Shown here in pieces: positions 26,825 to 37,081 of a DNA stretch of 64,000 nt; the stretch's first letter is position 1; every line of letters begins with the position of its first letter. This DNA is from Paragonimus westermani (lineage: Eukaryota > Platyhelminthes > Trematoda > Plagiorchiida > Troglotrematidae). The notes below the pieces were generated by a model. That model saw only the letters and a list, made by a program, of their open reading frames with translations, did not search any database and was not told where the DNA came from. The position numbers and the translations under genes are program-made. The DNA lies in NCBI GenBank assembly GCA_008508345.1, contig QNGE01001678.1, positions 18,645 to 82,644 on the forward strand, in the 5' to 3' direction.

Positions 26825-27016
26825 TTATGTCATGAAGCGAAGGGGAGATCGCCCAACACCTTGTTCCAGCATATGATTACCGAATTTAATGTCGGTTCGC
26901 CCTATACGGCCAACATACAGATTCAAAATGAGGTTTAACAGAACAAGGTTCGTCGAATGGTCTAGTAAGATTGGCAGGCTGTATAAGGTCAGGCGATGAA
27001 TGCCTTGATGAAGCAC
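26825..27016 (-). pseudogene. Probable second Penelope-like GIY-YIG remnant
   Basis: The minus-strand frame reads HSTNLVLLNLILNLYVGRIG followed by RTDIKFGNHMLEQ. The order V-x2-L-x-C-x-C-x3-YVGRTxRK-x5-ML/EH suggests the same GIY-YIG domain as at 23.3 kb, with the cysteines replaced. Only about 50 residues align, so this is a tentative call. Confidence 0.4.
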
Positions 27017-28606
27017 AAAGAAGTGAGACAGGTGGAACCAAGAGGGGCTTGGGTCTCAGAGTGGAGAAAATTCACTTGAATGAGTGCAGAAGTCCCTGCT
27101 ACTGGATAACAGCAGAGTTCCTGGGACACGTAAACATGTTCCTCTGGTCGCTAGTCTCGTCCTGACCACCGGTGACGCTGCAGGTTCCTCTTGTGCAACC
27201 ATAAACTCACTCCAGTTTTTTGCATTCAAAAACACCTGTTGGTGTACCTGGGCTTTCTATGCGCTTAATGACACAACCGTTATTGGCGCGTGGTTCGAAA
27301 AAGACCAGTTATTATTGCGTGCTGGTGCATATCCCATTTTTACCATTTGGTCATTGAAATCCACGTACTGTTTGTTGTATTTTTTATCATATTGATTTGC
27401 TTCGAGACCTTTTGAACAAAACCCTTTGATAAAAGTTGAATATCATGTAGTAATGCTAGCTAAGTCAACCAATTTCCAGAAATTGCCAGTCGTCAAGCGA
27501 TCATCCCTGCACAAAAAGAGCATATTGACAGTGAAGAAAGATGTAGAATCGTTAGATTGTTCAGTCAACTGCTGCCTCACCACTGCTATCGTAGAGGAGA
27601 TCGAGGCCGCTGCTAAAACGGCAGACTTAACAGCAAATCGTAGCACATCACATAAAGGAACAACACCAGACCATGTTCAGTTCCCATTACCAATTTATTC
27701 GTAGATCACGCTAGAAGAATAAGTGGATTAGAGGCCGGAATAGCGAAACTACACCGTAGAAACGAGGAGCTTGCCGAAATTTTGCACAAATTAGATCCGC
27801 TATTGTGCATTATAAATGCCTCAAAAAACATACACAATCAGAAACCCCCTTAGCTACGGAATTGAACAAGCGCTAACACTGTGCGAGCAAGGTTGTAGCG
27901 GCCTGGAGATTTCACTGGCCTGCCCGCGGTATGGTGTGTAAAATAGTTCCAAAACTCATAATTGCGTATTGTACCTAGGCTATTAAGAAAGCTCGCATGA
28001 TATATGCTGTCCGATTGTTTGTCTACATGTCATGTGACCGTGGCGCGAACCCGAAGGACACACGCTCGTCGACGGTCGGTCTCTAGTTTCTCAAGCTATT
28101 TCGCGTGTCGGTGCCATTTATAGCGCTATCAGAGACCACCTGTACATTTCATCGAATAAAGATTTGGTCTCTCTCCTCAAAGGCCTTTTGCCTTTCGCGT
28201 CTGATAATTGCGTACCTGGGGAAAACGCGACTTAGTGCAACGAGCGCTAAAAGGTGGTGGTGTTTAACGCACCTGACAGAATACTCCTGTTGTCGGTGAA
28301 AAGGATCTAACTCAAAGCCAGTAAGATTGAAAAACAAGAGTGCTACTGTTTAAGGCTTCACAAGAAAGTACAGCAGAAGCACTGTTCATTGTTGCCACAG
28401 ATCACAAGTTAGCTTGTAGCGAAAGAATTTGTCAAAAGACAAAAGAACGTCAGACGTGACACATTTTAAGTCCATAAACGTGTTTCGTGACAAGGCGCCA
28501 GTAAAAAGGGAAATAGTGCGAGCCAATATTTCCCGAAAACCACAGATCTCGACTGCTCCACGAGTTCTCTGAACCCGCAAGTTACAGCTGGAAACGCCGT
28601 TGCGTC
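27017..28606. other. No gene recognised
   Basis: Open frames at 27084-27395 and 27426-27704 (the latter Lys/Ala-rich, possibly a coiled coil) have no family match I recognise. The minus-strand frame 28386-28706 overlaps the start of a direct repeat. Confidence 0.4.
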
Positions 28607-28757
28607 TGTAGCGACTATAACAAATGATATTTTGATAGTGGCATTCATCCGTACATTTTCTATGAGTTTGGTTTAGTATATATATTGTTTTAGTCAAGCT
28701 ACCCATTTTGTAACATCCGGACCGGGGCTAAAATCACAACTCGCTCCGTGTCTCGCT
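28607..28757 (+). repeat. Direct repeat R4, first copy
   Basis: It begins TGTAGCGACTATAA and ends in an ACTCGCT...CTCGCT block. It pairs with 29246-29394, about 639 bp away in the same orientation, with shared blocks such as ATATTTTGATAGT, TTTAGTCAAGCTA and GGGGCTAAAA. The initial TGTAGCGAC is the same as the terminus of the CsRn1-like LTR read on the minus strand, but the rest differs. Confidence 0.8.
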
Positions 28758-29245
28758 AAATAACCATCACCAGGAGTGAGTCGTGATCATGTGATACTAG
28801 TCGACATCGCAGACCGTCACATTTATCAGAGGACTGAAATCCACCGACAAACGCTACGCATACGACTGACACAAGCAAAAACTAAAACGGCGCCGACAAC
28901 ACGCCGCCGAAAGTCAGCTCGCGGTGTTAGTGCTCTTACTGGTCAATGCAGTTAAGCGACTGCCCACCGACTAGAACGGCCACAACTGTGAGTACATAGG
29001 CGACAGCGTTCGCCAAAACGTCACTGTCATCATTAAGGCAACACATTTTGAACTTCATCGAATTTGCCGGGGGCGTTTTCGCACATTTCCAGGAAGGGTT
29101 TTCAAGGAAACCTCAGATGCCTATCGGAAAAAGATTAGGTCGTCCCAGTAGAAGCAAATAACAACTTTCAGCGTAACTGAGCAGTTTTAAGCGAAGCATT
29201 ATGACGGGAACGCAATAGCACCAAATACACAAAAGAACTGAGGTA

Positions 29246-29394
29246 TGTAGCGACTGTAATAAATAATATTTTGATAGTCGCATTCATTGTACATTTTCGA
29301 TGATTTTGGTTTCGTACCTACTTTTGCTTTAGTCAAGCTATCCAGCTGCCAAGCTACCCCGGGGCTAAAAACGCAACTCGCTCAGCGCCTCGCT
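29246..29394 (+). repeat. Direct repeat R4, second copy
   Basis: This is the partner of 28607-28757, with similarity ending abruptly on both sides at about the same bases. The internal 488 bp has no clear coding potential. The pair could be LTR-like ends of a small non-autonomous element or two insertions of one dispersed repeat. Confidence 0.8.
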
Positions 29395-29489
29395 GTCTTG
29401 ATGTGTCTCTCTGTATTCTCTATTTTCCAGGGTTGGTGATAATACACGAATTCAGCGCGCTGAGACCTGGCTTTTCATTGTCGATCAAT

Positions 29490-31763
29490 TGTCGATAGTG
29501 ATCACTGACAGGGTTTTATTTTGTTGGATCAGTCCCAACACGTCGCCGGTCCAGGCGAACACTGCAGAACAATCCACTTCTAGCCTTGACAACGCCAGAC
29601 GCGTTCAAGTTTCCGCAACGAAACTCACGGCAATTGCTATAAACACATCCCCTAGCCCTCAACATGTCCTTCTGTCAACCGAGGCCCTGACTAGAAAAAG
29701 TCCTAGACCTAAAACATCCATAGTTACTCGGAACACTGTAAAAGCAGCTTAAACGCCCCTGATAATGACGCGGCTATGCCAGCGGGGCCATCCACTTTTT
29801 AACAGGGGAACATCTCCCCGTTATAAGGAGTAGTCGGAAATACCAACGGCGAGTCCAAAACACCTGAACAATGCTCTAAGTCAACGGTAAGACCTGTAAG
29901 GTGTTTACCAGAGCACAGTATTTTGGATTTGCAATATAAGAGTAAACCTAAAGAAATTTACGAGCGTCATGAATCTGATTTTGAAAACCACACTCTAAGA
30001 AACAACGGTTCGCATGTAGAACCGCACAATTTGCCTCTCACCGCTTCCAGGTCAACCTACTACTATACTAGGGGTCGCGGTTACCATCCATTATCCGATA
30101 GCTCCGTGGTAACTCATCCTCCTACCCAAAATATGAGTGCTACTGGGGAACAAGTTCCCAATATGTATACCCCAGCAAGTATGTCATCACCTTATGTCAA
30201 CAACACAGATGTATACCAAACCAGTCGTTTTTTACTACACCCCCTGATACTTCGTCAACAGCAACCTGATCCTCCTCCACAACTCTCACTCTGCCATCCC
30301 TCCATAATGGCACTTTTCCAGCAATTCCTATCATGGAGCCAAAATTTTAAGACATCCACTCACATATGAGCAGAAACTTGGTACATTCCTTGGATCAGGC
30401 CTTTTTATTTGGTATTTCGCGACCCACTGCCCCATCTGTCATGACGTTCTTTGGCAGTTTGTCTGCTGTATCTGGCAAAAAATTCCGTAAGTTTGTTAGT
30501 CATGAACGCAAGATCGTTGGTTAGTAAGATGCACATTTTCAAATCCTCTGTCTCTTTATCTACTCCCCATATCATTCTCGTAACTGAGACGTGGTGCTCT
30601 CCTGACACCCCAGACAGTCAGATGAGCATCGTAGGATATCACATGTTACGTTGGGATCATCTCACAGGACGAAGAGGCGGATGCATTGCTCACCTGGAAG
30701 GGCAATTTTCCGCAGTCACACTTGATGAGTTTATACTTCATGTACTCGAGGACTCGTTGTAGTTAATGGTCTCTATTGGTTCTCGTGAGCTACTCATAAG
30801 ATGAATCTGCAGATCGCCTAATGCTGCAAGCAATGATTTGACTGACCTCGTGGAGATAATGACTCATGTGTCCAACATGCCTTGTGAACACAAACAAGTG
30901 GGCGGTGACTTTAACATGCCTAATATCTCCTGGACCTCATTATCTGCTCCAGCAAAACAGGCCGAATTCCTTCCATGCATTCAGCTAAATGGTTGAAACC
31001 AACATATCCTAACTCCCACCAGAAAGGGGCATATTTCGGATGTTTTATTTACCACAGGTATTTCGTCTGTAGAGATATCTGTTCTACAACAATTCCCAGG
31101 AAGCGACCATAATGTGGTCAAATGTCTGTTTGATTTCACTATGGCTACCAACCAAACCGACAGTTTTATTCCGCCGTCCGATCAAATCCATTAATTGGAA
31201 TGTCTTCTTCTTCCTAAAAAATCCTTAAATTGGAATACCTTCCTTCGCACATCAGACCCAAGTGTGACGGCCGGAGAATTCATCAGGCAGCTAACGTTTT
31301 GTATCGACGTTTTGACTCCCATTAAATCAAAACATGTCGGCTCATATGTACAAGGTAAAATCCTTACTGCGAAGGAGACTGACAGACTCCAAATGCTCAA
31401 GTCGATGCACGGTAGAACATGACATTTCTCTCTGGTGATGCAAATGAGCAAAATATTTGAACATGGAACGTCAAATAAACGAAGAGAAACTCGCGCTCCA
31501 TAGTGAGCAGAAATGCACAAAACTAGTGCAACTATTGGGACGGAGAAATTCCTTGTGGGACCCTGCTATAAGAATTGTTACTCCCAAAGACAAAACGGTT
31601 GTCGATGACCCTGTAGCGATGTGCGAAATCTTTTACTCACATTTTGCTGCCTCCTTTGGCATAGAAAGCACCTCATTACCTGCTAATATCCCGTCGAAAA
31701 CAGAAAGTTTTGAGTAATGTTCTAATCGATGTTTGCAGTGTTCGTTCACAGTTAACTAGCATT
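29490..31763 (+). pseudogene. LINE (copy F) 5' part: ORF1-like region and endonuclease
   Basis: This is the upstream portion of the LINE continued at 37086. A 148-codon frame (29923-30369) rich in Ser, Pro and Thr may be ORF1-derived. The endonuclease starts with LLVMNARSL and IILVTETWCSPDT (about 30496-30610, the TETW catalytic Glu), followed by GYHMLRWDH and RRGGC. The active-site blocks GGDFNMPNISW (about 30902-30935) and PGSDHNVV (about 31097-31120) are recognisable, with RKGHISDVLF between them. Stops and frameshifts between blocks mark decay. The copy is interrupted at 31763 by the gypsy element, and the LINE frame continues after it. Confidence 0.82.
31760..31763. repeat. Target-site duplication CATT, left
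   Basis: CATT directly precedes the TG of the LTR at 31764 and recurs at 37082-37085 directly after the CA of the other LTR. A 4-bp duplication is within the usual Ty3/Gypsy range. Confidence 0.85.
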
Positions 31764-32064
31764 TGTAGAGTTCAGACGGCCTATGGTCGATCAATTACGA
31801 ACAACGCAACGAGTAGACGAGAAATATATTGTCGACACGTAAAATCGACGAGAGCGAGCGAGGAGCGAGATGAAACGTCAACACAACAAAACGTCACGCG
31901 AGCAGGCACCGGAGCAGAAACGTTCGAGTGCGCGGGTGGTCTGCCGGTAACCATACTCGTTCAAACAAACGTTTAAGAGCATACAAAATGTAGGGGAAGG
32001 GAGAGAGTACAAATGCTAACTGTTACTTCAACGCAGTTAGCCATAAACAAATAGTGTCGCTACA
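31764..32064 (-). repeat. 3' LTR of the intact gypsy element
   Basis: 301 bp, beginning TGTAG and ending CTACA on the plus strand, so the termini form a 5-bp inverted repeat with TG...CA ends. It is nearly identical to 36781-37081. Confidence 0.95.
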
Positions 32065-32600
32065 GAGCTCCCCCGCTAGAAGACAACCAGAGTGTTGACT
32101 TCGATAATGTAGGAGTTTTTCAGTTAACCGGAACCGTTGACTCGAGCATGAATGGTCCAATTTACTCCTGCCACACAGCTCGCGTCCACGTCCGGTGGAA
32201 GGGTGAGGGAAACAATTGAAAATGGTTGGGGGTCACTGTTGGGGAGGTTAATGGTTGTGGGCAGAAGGGGAATTGGGAACAGACACGTTGTGGTCGGCCT
32301 ACTAGGGCCGTAGCCTTGTTCACGTCCATCGCGGGCGATCGTCATCGGAATTCGAGCTTTCTAGCGTCTTCTCGCAATGCACGCCCTCAGTGCCCCATGT
32401 AGATGATGGATGGTTAATTTCAGGTATCTAGAATGTACAGTGCTCATAAACTGAAAACGATAACCTCACCGGGTTTTCTGACTCCATGGCGTCCGACAAA
32501 ATAAGGCTTTCTTTTGCTTTTCCAAAGAAAACGTCTCGCCGACAGTCTGTTGTAGGTTAGGCCATCTAAAATCAACTTGTTAAGGAAGTGACAACAAAAA
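32065..32600 (-). other. Gypsy 3' untranslated region with polypurine tract
   Basis: On the minus strand the tract gcgggggagctc (32076-32065) abuts the 3' LTR and is the expected plus-strand primer. The remaining roughly 520 bp after the pol stop is non-coding, and the older copy at 1548-2117 has the equivalent sequence. Confidence 0.8.
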
Positions 32601-35600
32601 TTAGATACGGCGGACGTCCACGTAATCTGCGAATCGCACTGGCCTCCGCAAATCTCGCCCGCGTCTGCTCTGGGGGCTTGGCCCCGTCGAGGCAGGCGGA
32701 GTCGCCACTGAAAGCGAATCTGTACCAACGCTAGGTAATGTACCGACTGAAGATGGCGTTGCTGCTTGCGAACCAGTTTCCTTATCGGGTACCTCTATAA
32801 ACGCTGGCTTCAGTCTATCGATAGAGATCACCTCGCGTTTACCATTGCGTTCCAGCACGAAAGTCTTAGCATAGCGTGCGAGGACGCGAAACGGTCCGGT
32901 ATACGGCGGGTGCAAAGGTCGTCTAGGAGTAACCGCACGAACCAAAACATGAGAACAAGTTGACAGACGAGGGTGTACGTACGTTGGCGTCGTCTGTTCT
33001 CTCGGTGGATGTGGTCGGAGTCGCCTCATGTGTTGGGCTAGCCGCTCGCCGTAATCTGCGAAGTTGATAGGTCCCGTTGCGCGTGGGGCAACCAACTCGC
33101 CGGGTAAACGTAAGGAGCACCCATACACTAACTGGGCGGGGGTGGTATGCAGGTCAGCCTTCAGCGTGTTACGGATACCTAACAAGACTAGTGGCAGAAC
33201 CTCGTGCCATGAGGGGTTGTTGCTAGCGGATAGTGAACTTTTCAACTGCCGATGAAAACGCTCAACCAACCCGTTGGCTGCCGGGTGGTAAGCTGTTGTG
33301 CGAATTCTACTACAGCCTAGTGCGTTGAGGAGTGAAGTGAAGGCTAAGTCAAAATGTGACCCGCGATCGGTAGTCACTACAGCAGGGCAACCAAACTGAG
33401 CGACCCAACGTTCTAAGAATGCTCGTGCGACGGTTTCCGACGAGCAATTCGGAATTGGTATAGCCTCTGGCCAACGTGTAAACCTGTCTACGCATGTCAG
33501 GATGTAAGTATACCCATCCGAGGGTGGCAGGGGTCCGACCAGGTCGACATGCACGTGATAGAAGCGTTCATCGGGGGCTGCAAAAGTTCCCACTGGGGTA
33601 CGCGTGTGACGGTGGATCTTAGACCGCTGGCAGTGTATGCACGCTTTCGCCCATGTGCGGACGTCGCGATTGACGTTGCGCCAGACGAAGCGCTGCGTGA
33701 CCAGTTTGACTGTTGAACGTATGCCAGGGTGAGACATGTTGTGCAACGTATCGAAAATTCGGCGGCGGAAGGCCAATGGAATAACCGGACGAGGAATGCC
33801 TTGTGAAGTGTCACAAATAATCAGACCACCGGAGGAATTCATGGGGACTCTTTCTAACTTAAGGGAACTGGACCGGCGGAGTTGTTCTATCTCCGGGTCG
33901 TTGTCCTGTGCGGCTGCGATTGCCGTCAGATCGACTGAGCTTTCCGTCGTGCTCAGTGTAGCATTAATGCGCGAGAGAGCATCGGCGACTGGGTTCGCAG
34001 TACCTGAAATATGACGAATATTGGTCGTGAACTGAGCGACATAATCCAGATGTCTCGTCTCTCTGGGGGAATACCTGTCCGTTGTCGAGCGTAACGCATA
34101 CGTTAGAGGCTTATGGTCTGTGAATACGATAAAGTCCCTGCCTTCAAGGACATGTCGAAAATGGCGGATGCCGAGGTATACCGCTAACAGCTCCTTCCCA
34201 AAAGCACTATACCGCGACTCAGTAGGTTGTAACCGTTTAGAGAAAAAGGCTAGCGGGCACCAATGGGCACCGAGTTGCTGTTGCAGAACCGCCCCTACAG
34301 CCACGTCTGATGCATCCACGCTTAGCGCCAAGGGAGCAGACGGATGGTGATGCGACAGCGATGCTATATTGGCGATGGCCCTTTTTAAATTAATGAAGGC
34401 CATTTTTGCGGCCGTTGGGAATAAGAATGAACGTGTCTTACCTCTGAGTAGGTCGGTGAGCGGTTGCATTAGACAGGCACAGTTAGGGATGAAACGACGG
34501 TAAAAATTCACTAAACCATCAAAACGGCGAAGTTGCTTGAACGATGTGGGCTCCGGGTAGTCCACTATTGCCTGTACTTTGTCGGGGAGAGGTTCTATCC
34601 CGCTCGCGGATATACTATGACCCAGGAAGGCTACGCGGGACGCTCCGAAAGAGCATTTAGCCAGGTGTATGGTAACGCCATGATGCGACAGCCGGGTGAA
34701 TAATGAACGCAAGTGTACGCAATGTTCCTCCTGCGATGAGCTGGCCACCAAGATATCATCTAAGTACGGATAAACACCGTCCAGCCCGCGACACACGTCG
34801 TGAATAAAACGTTGGAAAGTCTGAGCGGCGTTGCCCAGACCAAACGGCATGCGTAAGAATTCGAAAAGCCCGAACGGTGTTATGACTGCTGTCTTTGGGA
34901 CGTCTTCTGGGGCTACAGGAATCTGATTGTAGGCGCGCACTAGGTCGATTTTTGTGAATATCTGTTTCCCTGACAGGTTTGCCGTCAAGTCCTGAATGTG
35001 GGGAATTGGATACCTATCGGGAGTGGTTGCGTTGTTCAACGCTCGATAGTCGCCGCACGGACGCCAGTCGTTGTCAGTCTTTTTAGGCACCATGTGCAAT
35101 GGCGAAGCCCACGGGCTATTGGACGGACGGATAATGCCGAGTTGGAGCATATGCTCGAATTCGGCTCGGGCAATTTTGAGCTTTTCAGGAGCTAAACGGC
35201 GTGGACGACATCGAACTGGCGGCCCTCGTGTGACAATGTGATGCGCAACGTCGGTTGTCACGGCCGGCAGTTCGTTAGCGGGGCGGATCAGTTGAGGGAA
35301 TTCGGATAAAAGTTTCCCGTAAGGCTCGCAAACTAGAGGATTGGCTAGCATAGGACTGATCACAGCCGCGTGTGATGGCTTACCCTGAACGTTTAGCTTC
35401 GTCGAGGTATCGATCAGACGTGATCGACGTGCGTCGACCAGTAAATCGAAATGTCGGAGGAAGTCGATACCAACGATAGGGAAAGGAATATCGGCCACGA
35501 GAAAAACCCAGGGAAAATCGCGTCTAAGGCCAAAGTTTAAATTCATCAGTCGACGACCGAAGGTTTTAATGGGTGTACCGTTTGCAGCTCGGAGAGTAGT

Positions 35601-35771
35601 GCCGGATTCTGAACGCGCATCCATTACTGAATGCGGGATGACACTGACCTCTGCCCCTGTGTCTATTAAGAATTGCATTTTGGAGGTTAAATCTTTCAGA
35701 AAGAAAAGGCGACTGCTGTTTGACTGGCCTGTGGCTGTCGTCGCTAGAACACGCCGGCCTGCTAGTTTAAA
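32601..35771 (-). CDS. pol: Pol polyprotein: protease, reverse transcriptase, RNase H, integrase
   Basis: This is the polyprotein that copies and integrates the element. It would be expressed as a Gag-Pol fusion by -1 frameshifting, since the frame is closed by a TAA just upstream of 35771. Numbering from the internal Met at 35678 (1025 residues): protease DTGA at 6-9; RT about 150-345 with YLDD at 305-308; RNase H with VDASD at 454-458 and TDHKPL at 520-525; integrase zinc site H646, H650, C680, C683; catalytic D712, D771, E806 (D-35-E); GPF module about 926-930; Ser/Pro-rich tail to 1025. All catalytic residues are present and no stop occurs, so the protein may be functional. The order PR-RT-RH-IN is that of Ty3/Gypsy (Metaviridae). 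Confidence 0.95.
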   Translation of the reverse strand, partial: FKLAGRRVLATTATGQSNSSRLFFLKDLTSKMQFLIDTGAEVSVIPHSVMDARSESGTTLRAANGTPIKTFGRRLMNLNFGLRRDFPWVFLVADIPFPIVGIDFLRHFDLLVDARRSRLIDTSTKLNVQGKPSHAAVISPMLANPLVCEPYGKLLSEFPQLIRPANELPAVTTDVAHHIVTRGPPVRCRPRRLAPEKLKIARAEFEHMLQLGIIRPSNSPWASPLHMVPKKTDNDWRPCGDYRALNNATTPDRYPIPHIQDLTANLSGKQIFTKIDLVRAYNQIPVAPEDVPKTAVITPFGLFEFLRMPFGLGNAAQTFQRFIHDVCRGLDGVYPYLDDILVASSSQEEHCVHLRSLFTRLSHHGVTIHLAKCSFGASRVAFLGHSISASGIEPLPDKVQAIVDYPEPTSFKQLRRFDGLVNFYRRFIPNCACLMQPLTDLLRGKTRSFLFPTAAKMAFINLKRAIANIASLSHHHPSAPLALSVDASDVAVGAVLQQQLGAHWCPLAFFSKRLQPTESRYSAFGKELLAVYLGIRHFRHVLEGRDFIVFTDHKPLTYALRSTTDRYSPRETRHLDYVAQFTTNIRHISGTANPVADALSRINATLSTTESSVDLTAIAAAQDNDPEIEQLRRSSSLKLERVPMNSSGGLIICDTSQGIPRPVIPLAFRRRIFDTLHNMSHPGIRSTVKLVTQRFVWRNVNRDVRTWAKACIHCQRSKIHRHTRTPVGTFAAPDERFYHVHVDLVGPLPPSDGYTYILTCVDRFTRWPEAIPIPNCSSETVARAFLERWVAQFGCPAVVTTDRGSHFDLAFTSLLNALGCSRIRTTAYHPAANGLVERFHRQLKSSLSASNNPSWHEVLPLVLLGIRNTLKADLHTTPAQLVYGCSLRLPGELVAPRATGPINFADYGERLAQHMRRLRPHPPREQTTPTYVHPRLSTCSHVLVRAVTPRRPLHPPYTGPFRVLARYAKTFVLERNGKREVISIDRLKPAFIEVPDKETGSQAATPSSVGTLPSVGTDSLSVATPPASTGPSPQSRRGRDLRRPVRFADYVDVRRI
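35726..35771 (-). promoter_or_regulatory. Putative -1 programmed ribosomal frameshift site
   Basis: The gag-frame codons TTA AAC are preceded by T, giving TTTAAAC (35771-35765), a canonical X-XXY-YYZ slippery heptamer. The gag stop TAG follows immediately at 35764-35762. The -1 frame is exactly the pol frame. After 5 nt, GGCC-GGC (35759-35753) can pair with GCC (35735-35733) and GGCC (35729-35726), giving a 7-bp GC stem with a 3-nt bulge. The heptamer and frames are directly seen; its use in translation is inference. Confidence 0.8.
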
Positions 35772-36628
35772 CGCTTTTTACCACGATGGCTACATGGCGA
35801 TCGACATCGCCTAGCGTTTTCGCCATACGTCTCATGATACCAACAAACACTGCCAGTTTTTAGTCCGGGCGGTGATCGGGCGCGCGTTGGAGGAAGTCTA
35901 GACGGTGACCTATTGCGCTGAATGCTGGCGCGAAGATCAGCCAGTTCACGCCGCAACTGAGCTATCTCGGCGTTTGTTTCTGAGGGGTTGTGTTCACGGC
36001 ATTCCAGTGATTTCCGCAGGTTTGCTATTTCGGCGTCCTTCGTGGCCAACAAATGATCCGCCGGACTGTTCGCGTTAACTATTTGCCCAACTACTGCTGG
36101 CTGCCCTGTGCCTCGGAAACGCTCATGTATTGCGTCGGCCGAAACCGCAAGGTCGCCTAACGAACGTGAGGGTAACACGGAAAGTAGCCCCTGCGTGTAC
36201 TCAGGCAATCTTTGAATCCACAACTCTTGCAAAAATGACTCAGGCAACTGCGATTTACCTGCTACATGTCTCATCTCCCGAAGGAGAACCGACGGCTTCT
36301 TGTCCCCCAACTGTAGTCGTTGGAACAGTTGTTCCAAACGCATTTTATCGGATGACTGTGTTTCCTTAAGAATCGTCTGCTTAGCGGACTCATAACGATC
36401 GGTCGTCGACCCCAGTAAAATATCACTAATCAGGGTTAGCATATCTCGGGGAAGACGCGGTATAAGCTGCGAGAACTTATCTGAGTCATTTGTTATGCGC
36501 CGGTTGCCGAACTCTATTTCCAACACAGCGAACCACAGCTCTGGGTCGAGATCCCCAAAAGCGGGAACAGCTAGTGTGATCAACGACACCGAAGACGAGA
36601 ATTCGGACTTCACCTCCTTAGTGGCCAT
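35762..36628 (-). CDS. gag: Gag structural protein with CHCC zinc motif
   Basis: This is a 288-residue protein beginning at a true ATG (36628) and ending in TAG (35762-35764). The first 150 residues are the predicted capsid-like helical part ([19 protein letters not shown] near 22-40; [41 protein letters not shown]). A coiled-coil segment follows around 200-235 ([25 protein letters not shown]). The basic C-terminus carries C262-x2-H265-x9-C275-x3-C279, a probable nucleic-acid-binding zinc site that differs from the usual retroviral knuckle. Pol lies downstream in the -1 frame with overlap at the stop. Gag is expected to form the particle that packages element RNA. Confidence 0.92.
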   Translation of the reverse strand: MATKEVKSEFSSSVSLITLAVPAFGDLDPELWFAVLEIEFGNRRITNDSDKFSQLIPRLPRDMLTLISDILLGSTTDRYESAKQTILKETQSSDKMRLEQLFQRLQLGDKKPSVLLREMRHVAGKSQLPESFLQELWIQRLPEYTQGLLSVLPSRSLGDLAVSADAIHERFRGTGQPAVVGQIVNANSPADHLLATKDAEIANLRKSLECREHNPSETNAEIAQLRRELADLRASIQRNRSPSRLPPTRARSPPGLKTGSVCWYHETYGENARRCRSPCSHRGKKRLN

Positions 36629-36780
36629 AGCGACCGAGCGAATGGAAATGATATAAATATATATATGAACTATATATATACAATTTACGCACCCAAAAAG
36701 TGATGAGAGGATGGGAGAAAAAAAATGAACTCAGGTATACACTGATATATATATATATATCCTAAACGGGCTCACCAATT
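36629..36780 (-). other. Gypsy 5' leader with AT microsatellites
   Basis: The leader between the LTR and gag holds two alternating AT tracts (about 36648-36680 and 36742-36760) and an A-rich stretch. No coding potential is seen. The primer site lies at its LTR-proximal end. Confidence 0.7.
36767..36777 (-). promoter_or_regulatory. Primer binding site resembling tRNA-Trp
   Basis: Three bases inside the 5' LTR the minus strand reads TGGTGAGCCCG. The 3' end of animal tRNA-Trp predicts TGGTGACCCCG, so 10 of 11 bases agree and similarity fades after that. CsRn1-clade elements are known for tRNA-Trp priming, which fits. Another tRNA with a better match cannot be excluded without the species' tRNA set. 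Confidence 0.65.
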
Positions 36781-37081
36781 TGTAGAGTTCAGACGGGCTA
36801 TGGTCGATCAATTACGAACAACGCAACGAGTAGACGAGAAATATATTGTCGACACGTAAAATCGACGAGAGCGAGCGAGGAGCGAGATGAAACGTCAACA
36901 CAACAAAACGTCACGCGAGCAGGCACCGGAGCAGAAACGTTCGAGTGCGCGGGTGGTCTGCCGGTAACCATACTCGTTCAAACAAACGTTTAAGAGCATA
37001 CAAAATGTAGGGGAAGGGAGAGAGTACAAATGCTAACTGTTACTTCAACGCAGTTAGCCATAAACAAATAGGGTCGCTACA
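36781..37081 (-). repeat. 5' LTR of the intact gypsy element
   Basis: 301 bp with TGTAG...CTACA ends, carrying the transcription start and polyadenylation functions expected of an LTR, although I could not locate a clear TATA or poly(A) signal. It is followed on the plus strand by CATT (37082-37085). Confidence 0.95.

Larger units (their letters stand above)
31764..37081 (-). mobile_element. Intact CsRn1-like Ty3/Gypsy LTR retrotransposon
   Basis: This is a complete element of 5318 bp on the minus strand. In transcription order it has a 5' LTR (37081-36781), primer site, gag (36628-35762), pol in the -1 frame (35771-32601), polypurine tract and 3' LTR (32064-31764), all flanked by CATT. The Gag C-terminus has C-x2-H-x9-C-x3-C (residues 262, 265, 275, 279), the CHCC signature of the CsRn1 clade known from Clonorchis and Paragonimus, in place of the common CCHC knuckle. 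No stop or frameshift interrupts either ORF. The LTRs show two differences in 301 positions by eye, at 31780/36797 and 32055/37072. It is inserted in LINE copy F. Placement in the clade is inference from motifs, not from a tree. Confidence 0.95.

Noticed and set aside
28860..29110. Basic Lys/Arg-rich translation that briefly resembles a histone tail
   Set aside because: The similarity is compositional, the histone fold does not follow, and stops interrupt it.
36648..36760. AT microsatellites as a gypsy promoter
   Set aside because: They lie between the LTR and gag, after the expected transcription start in the LTR, and look like simple repeats.
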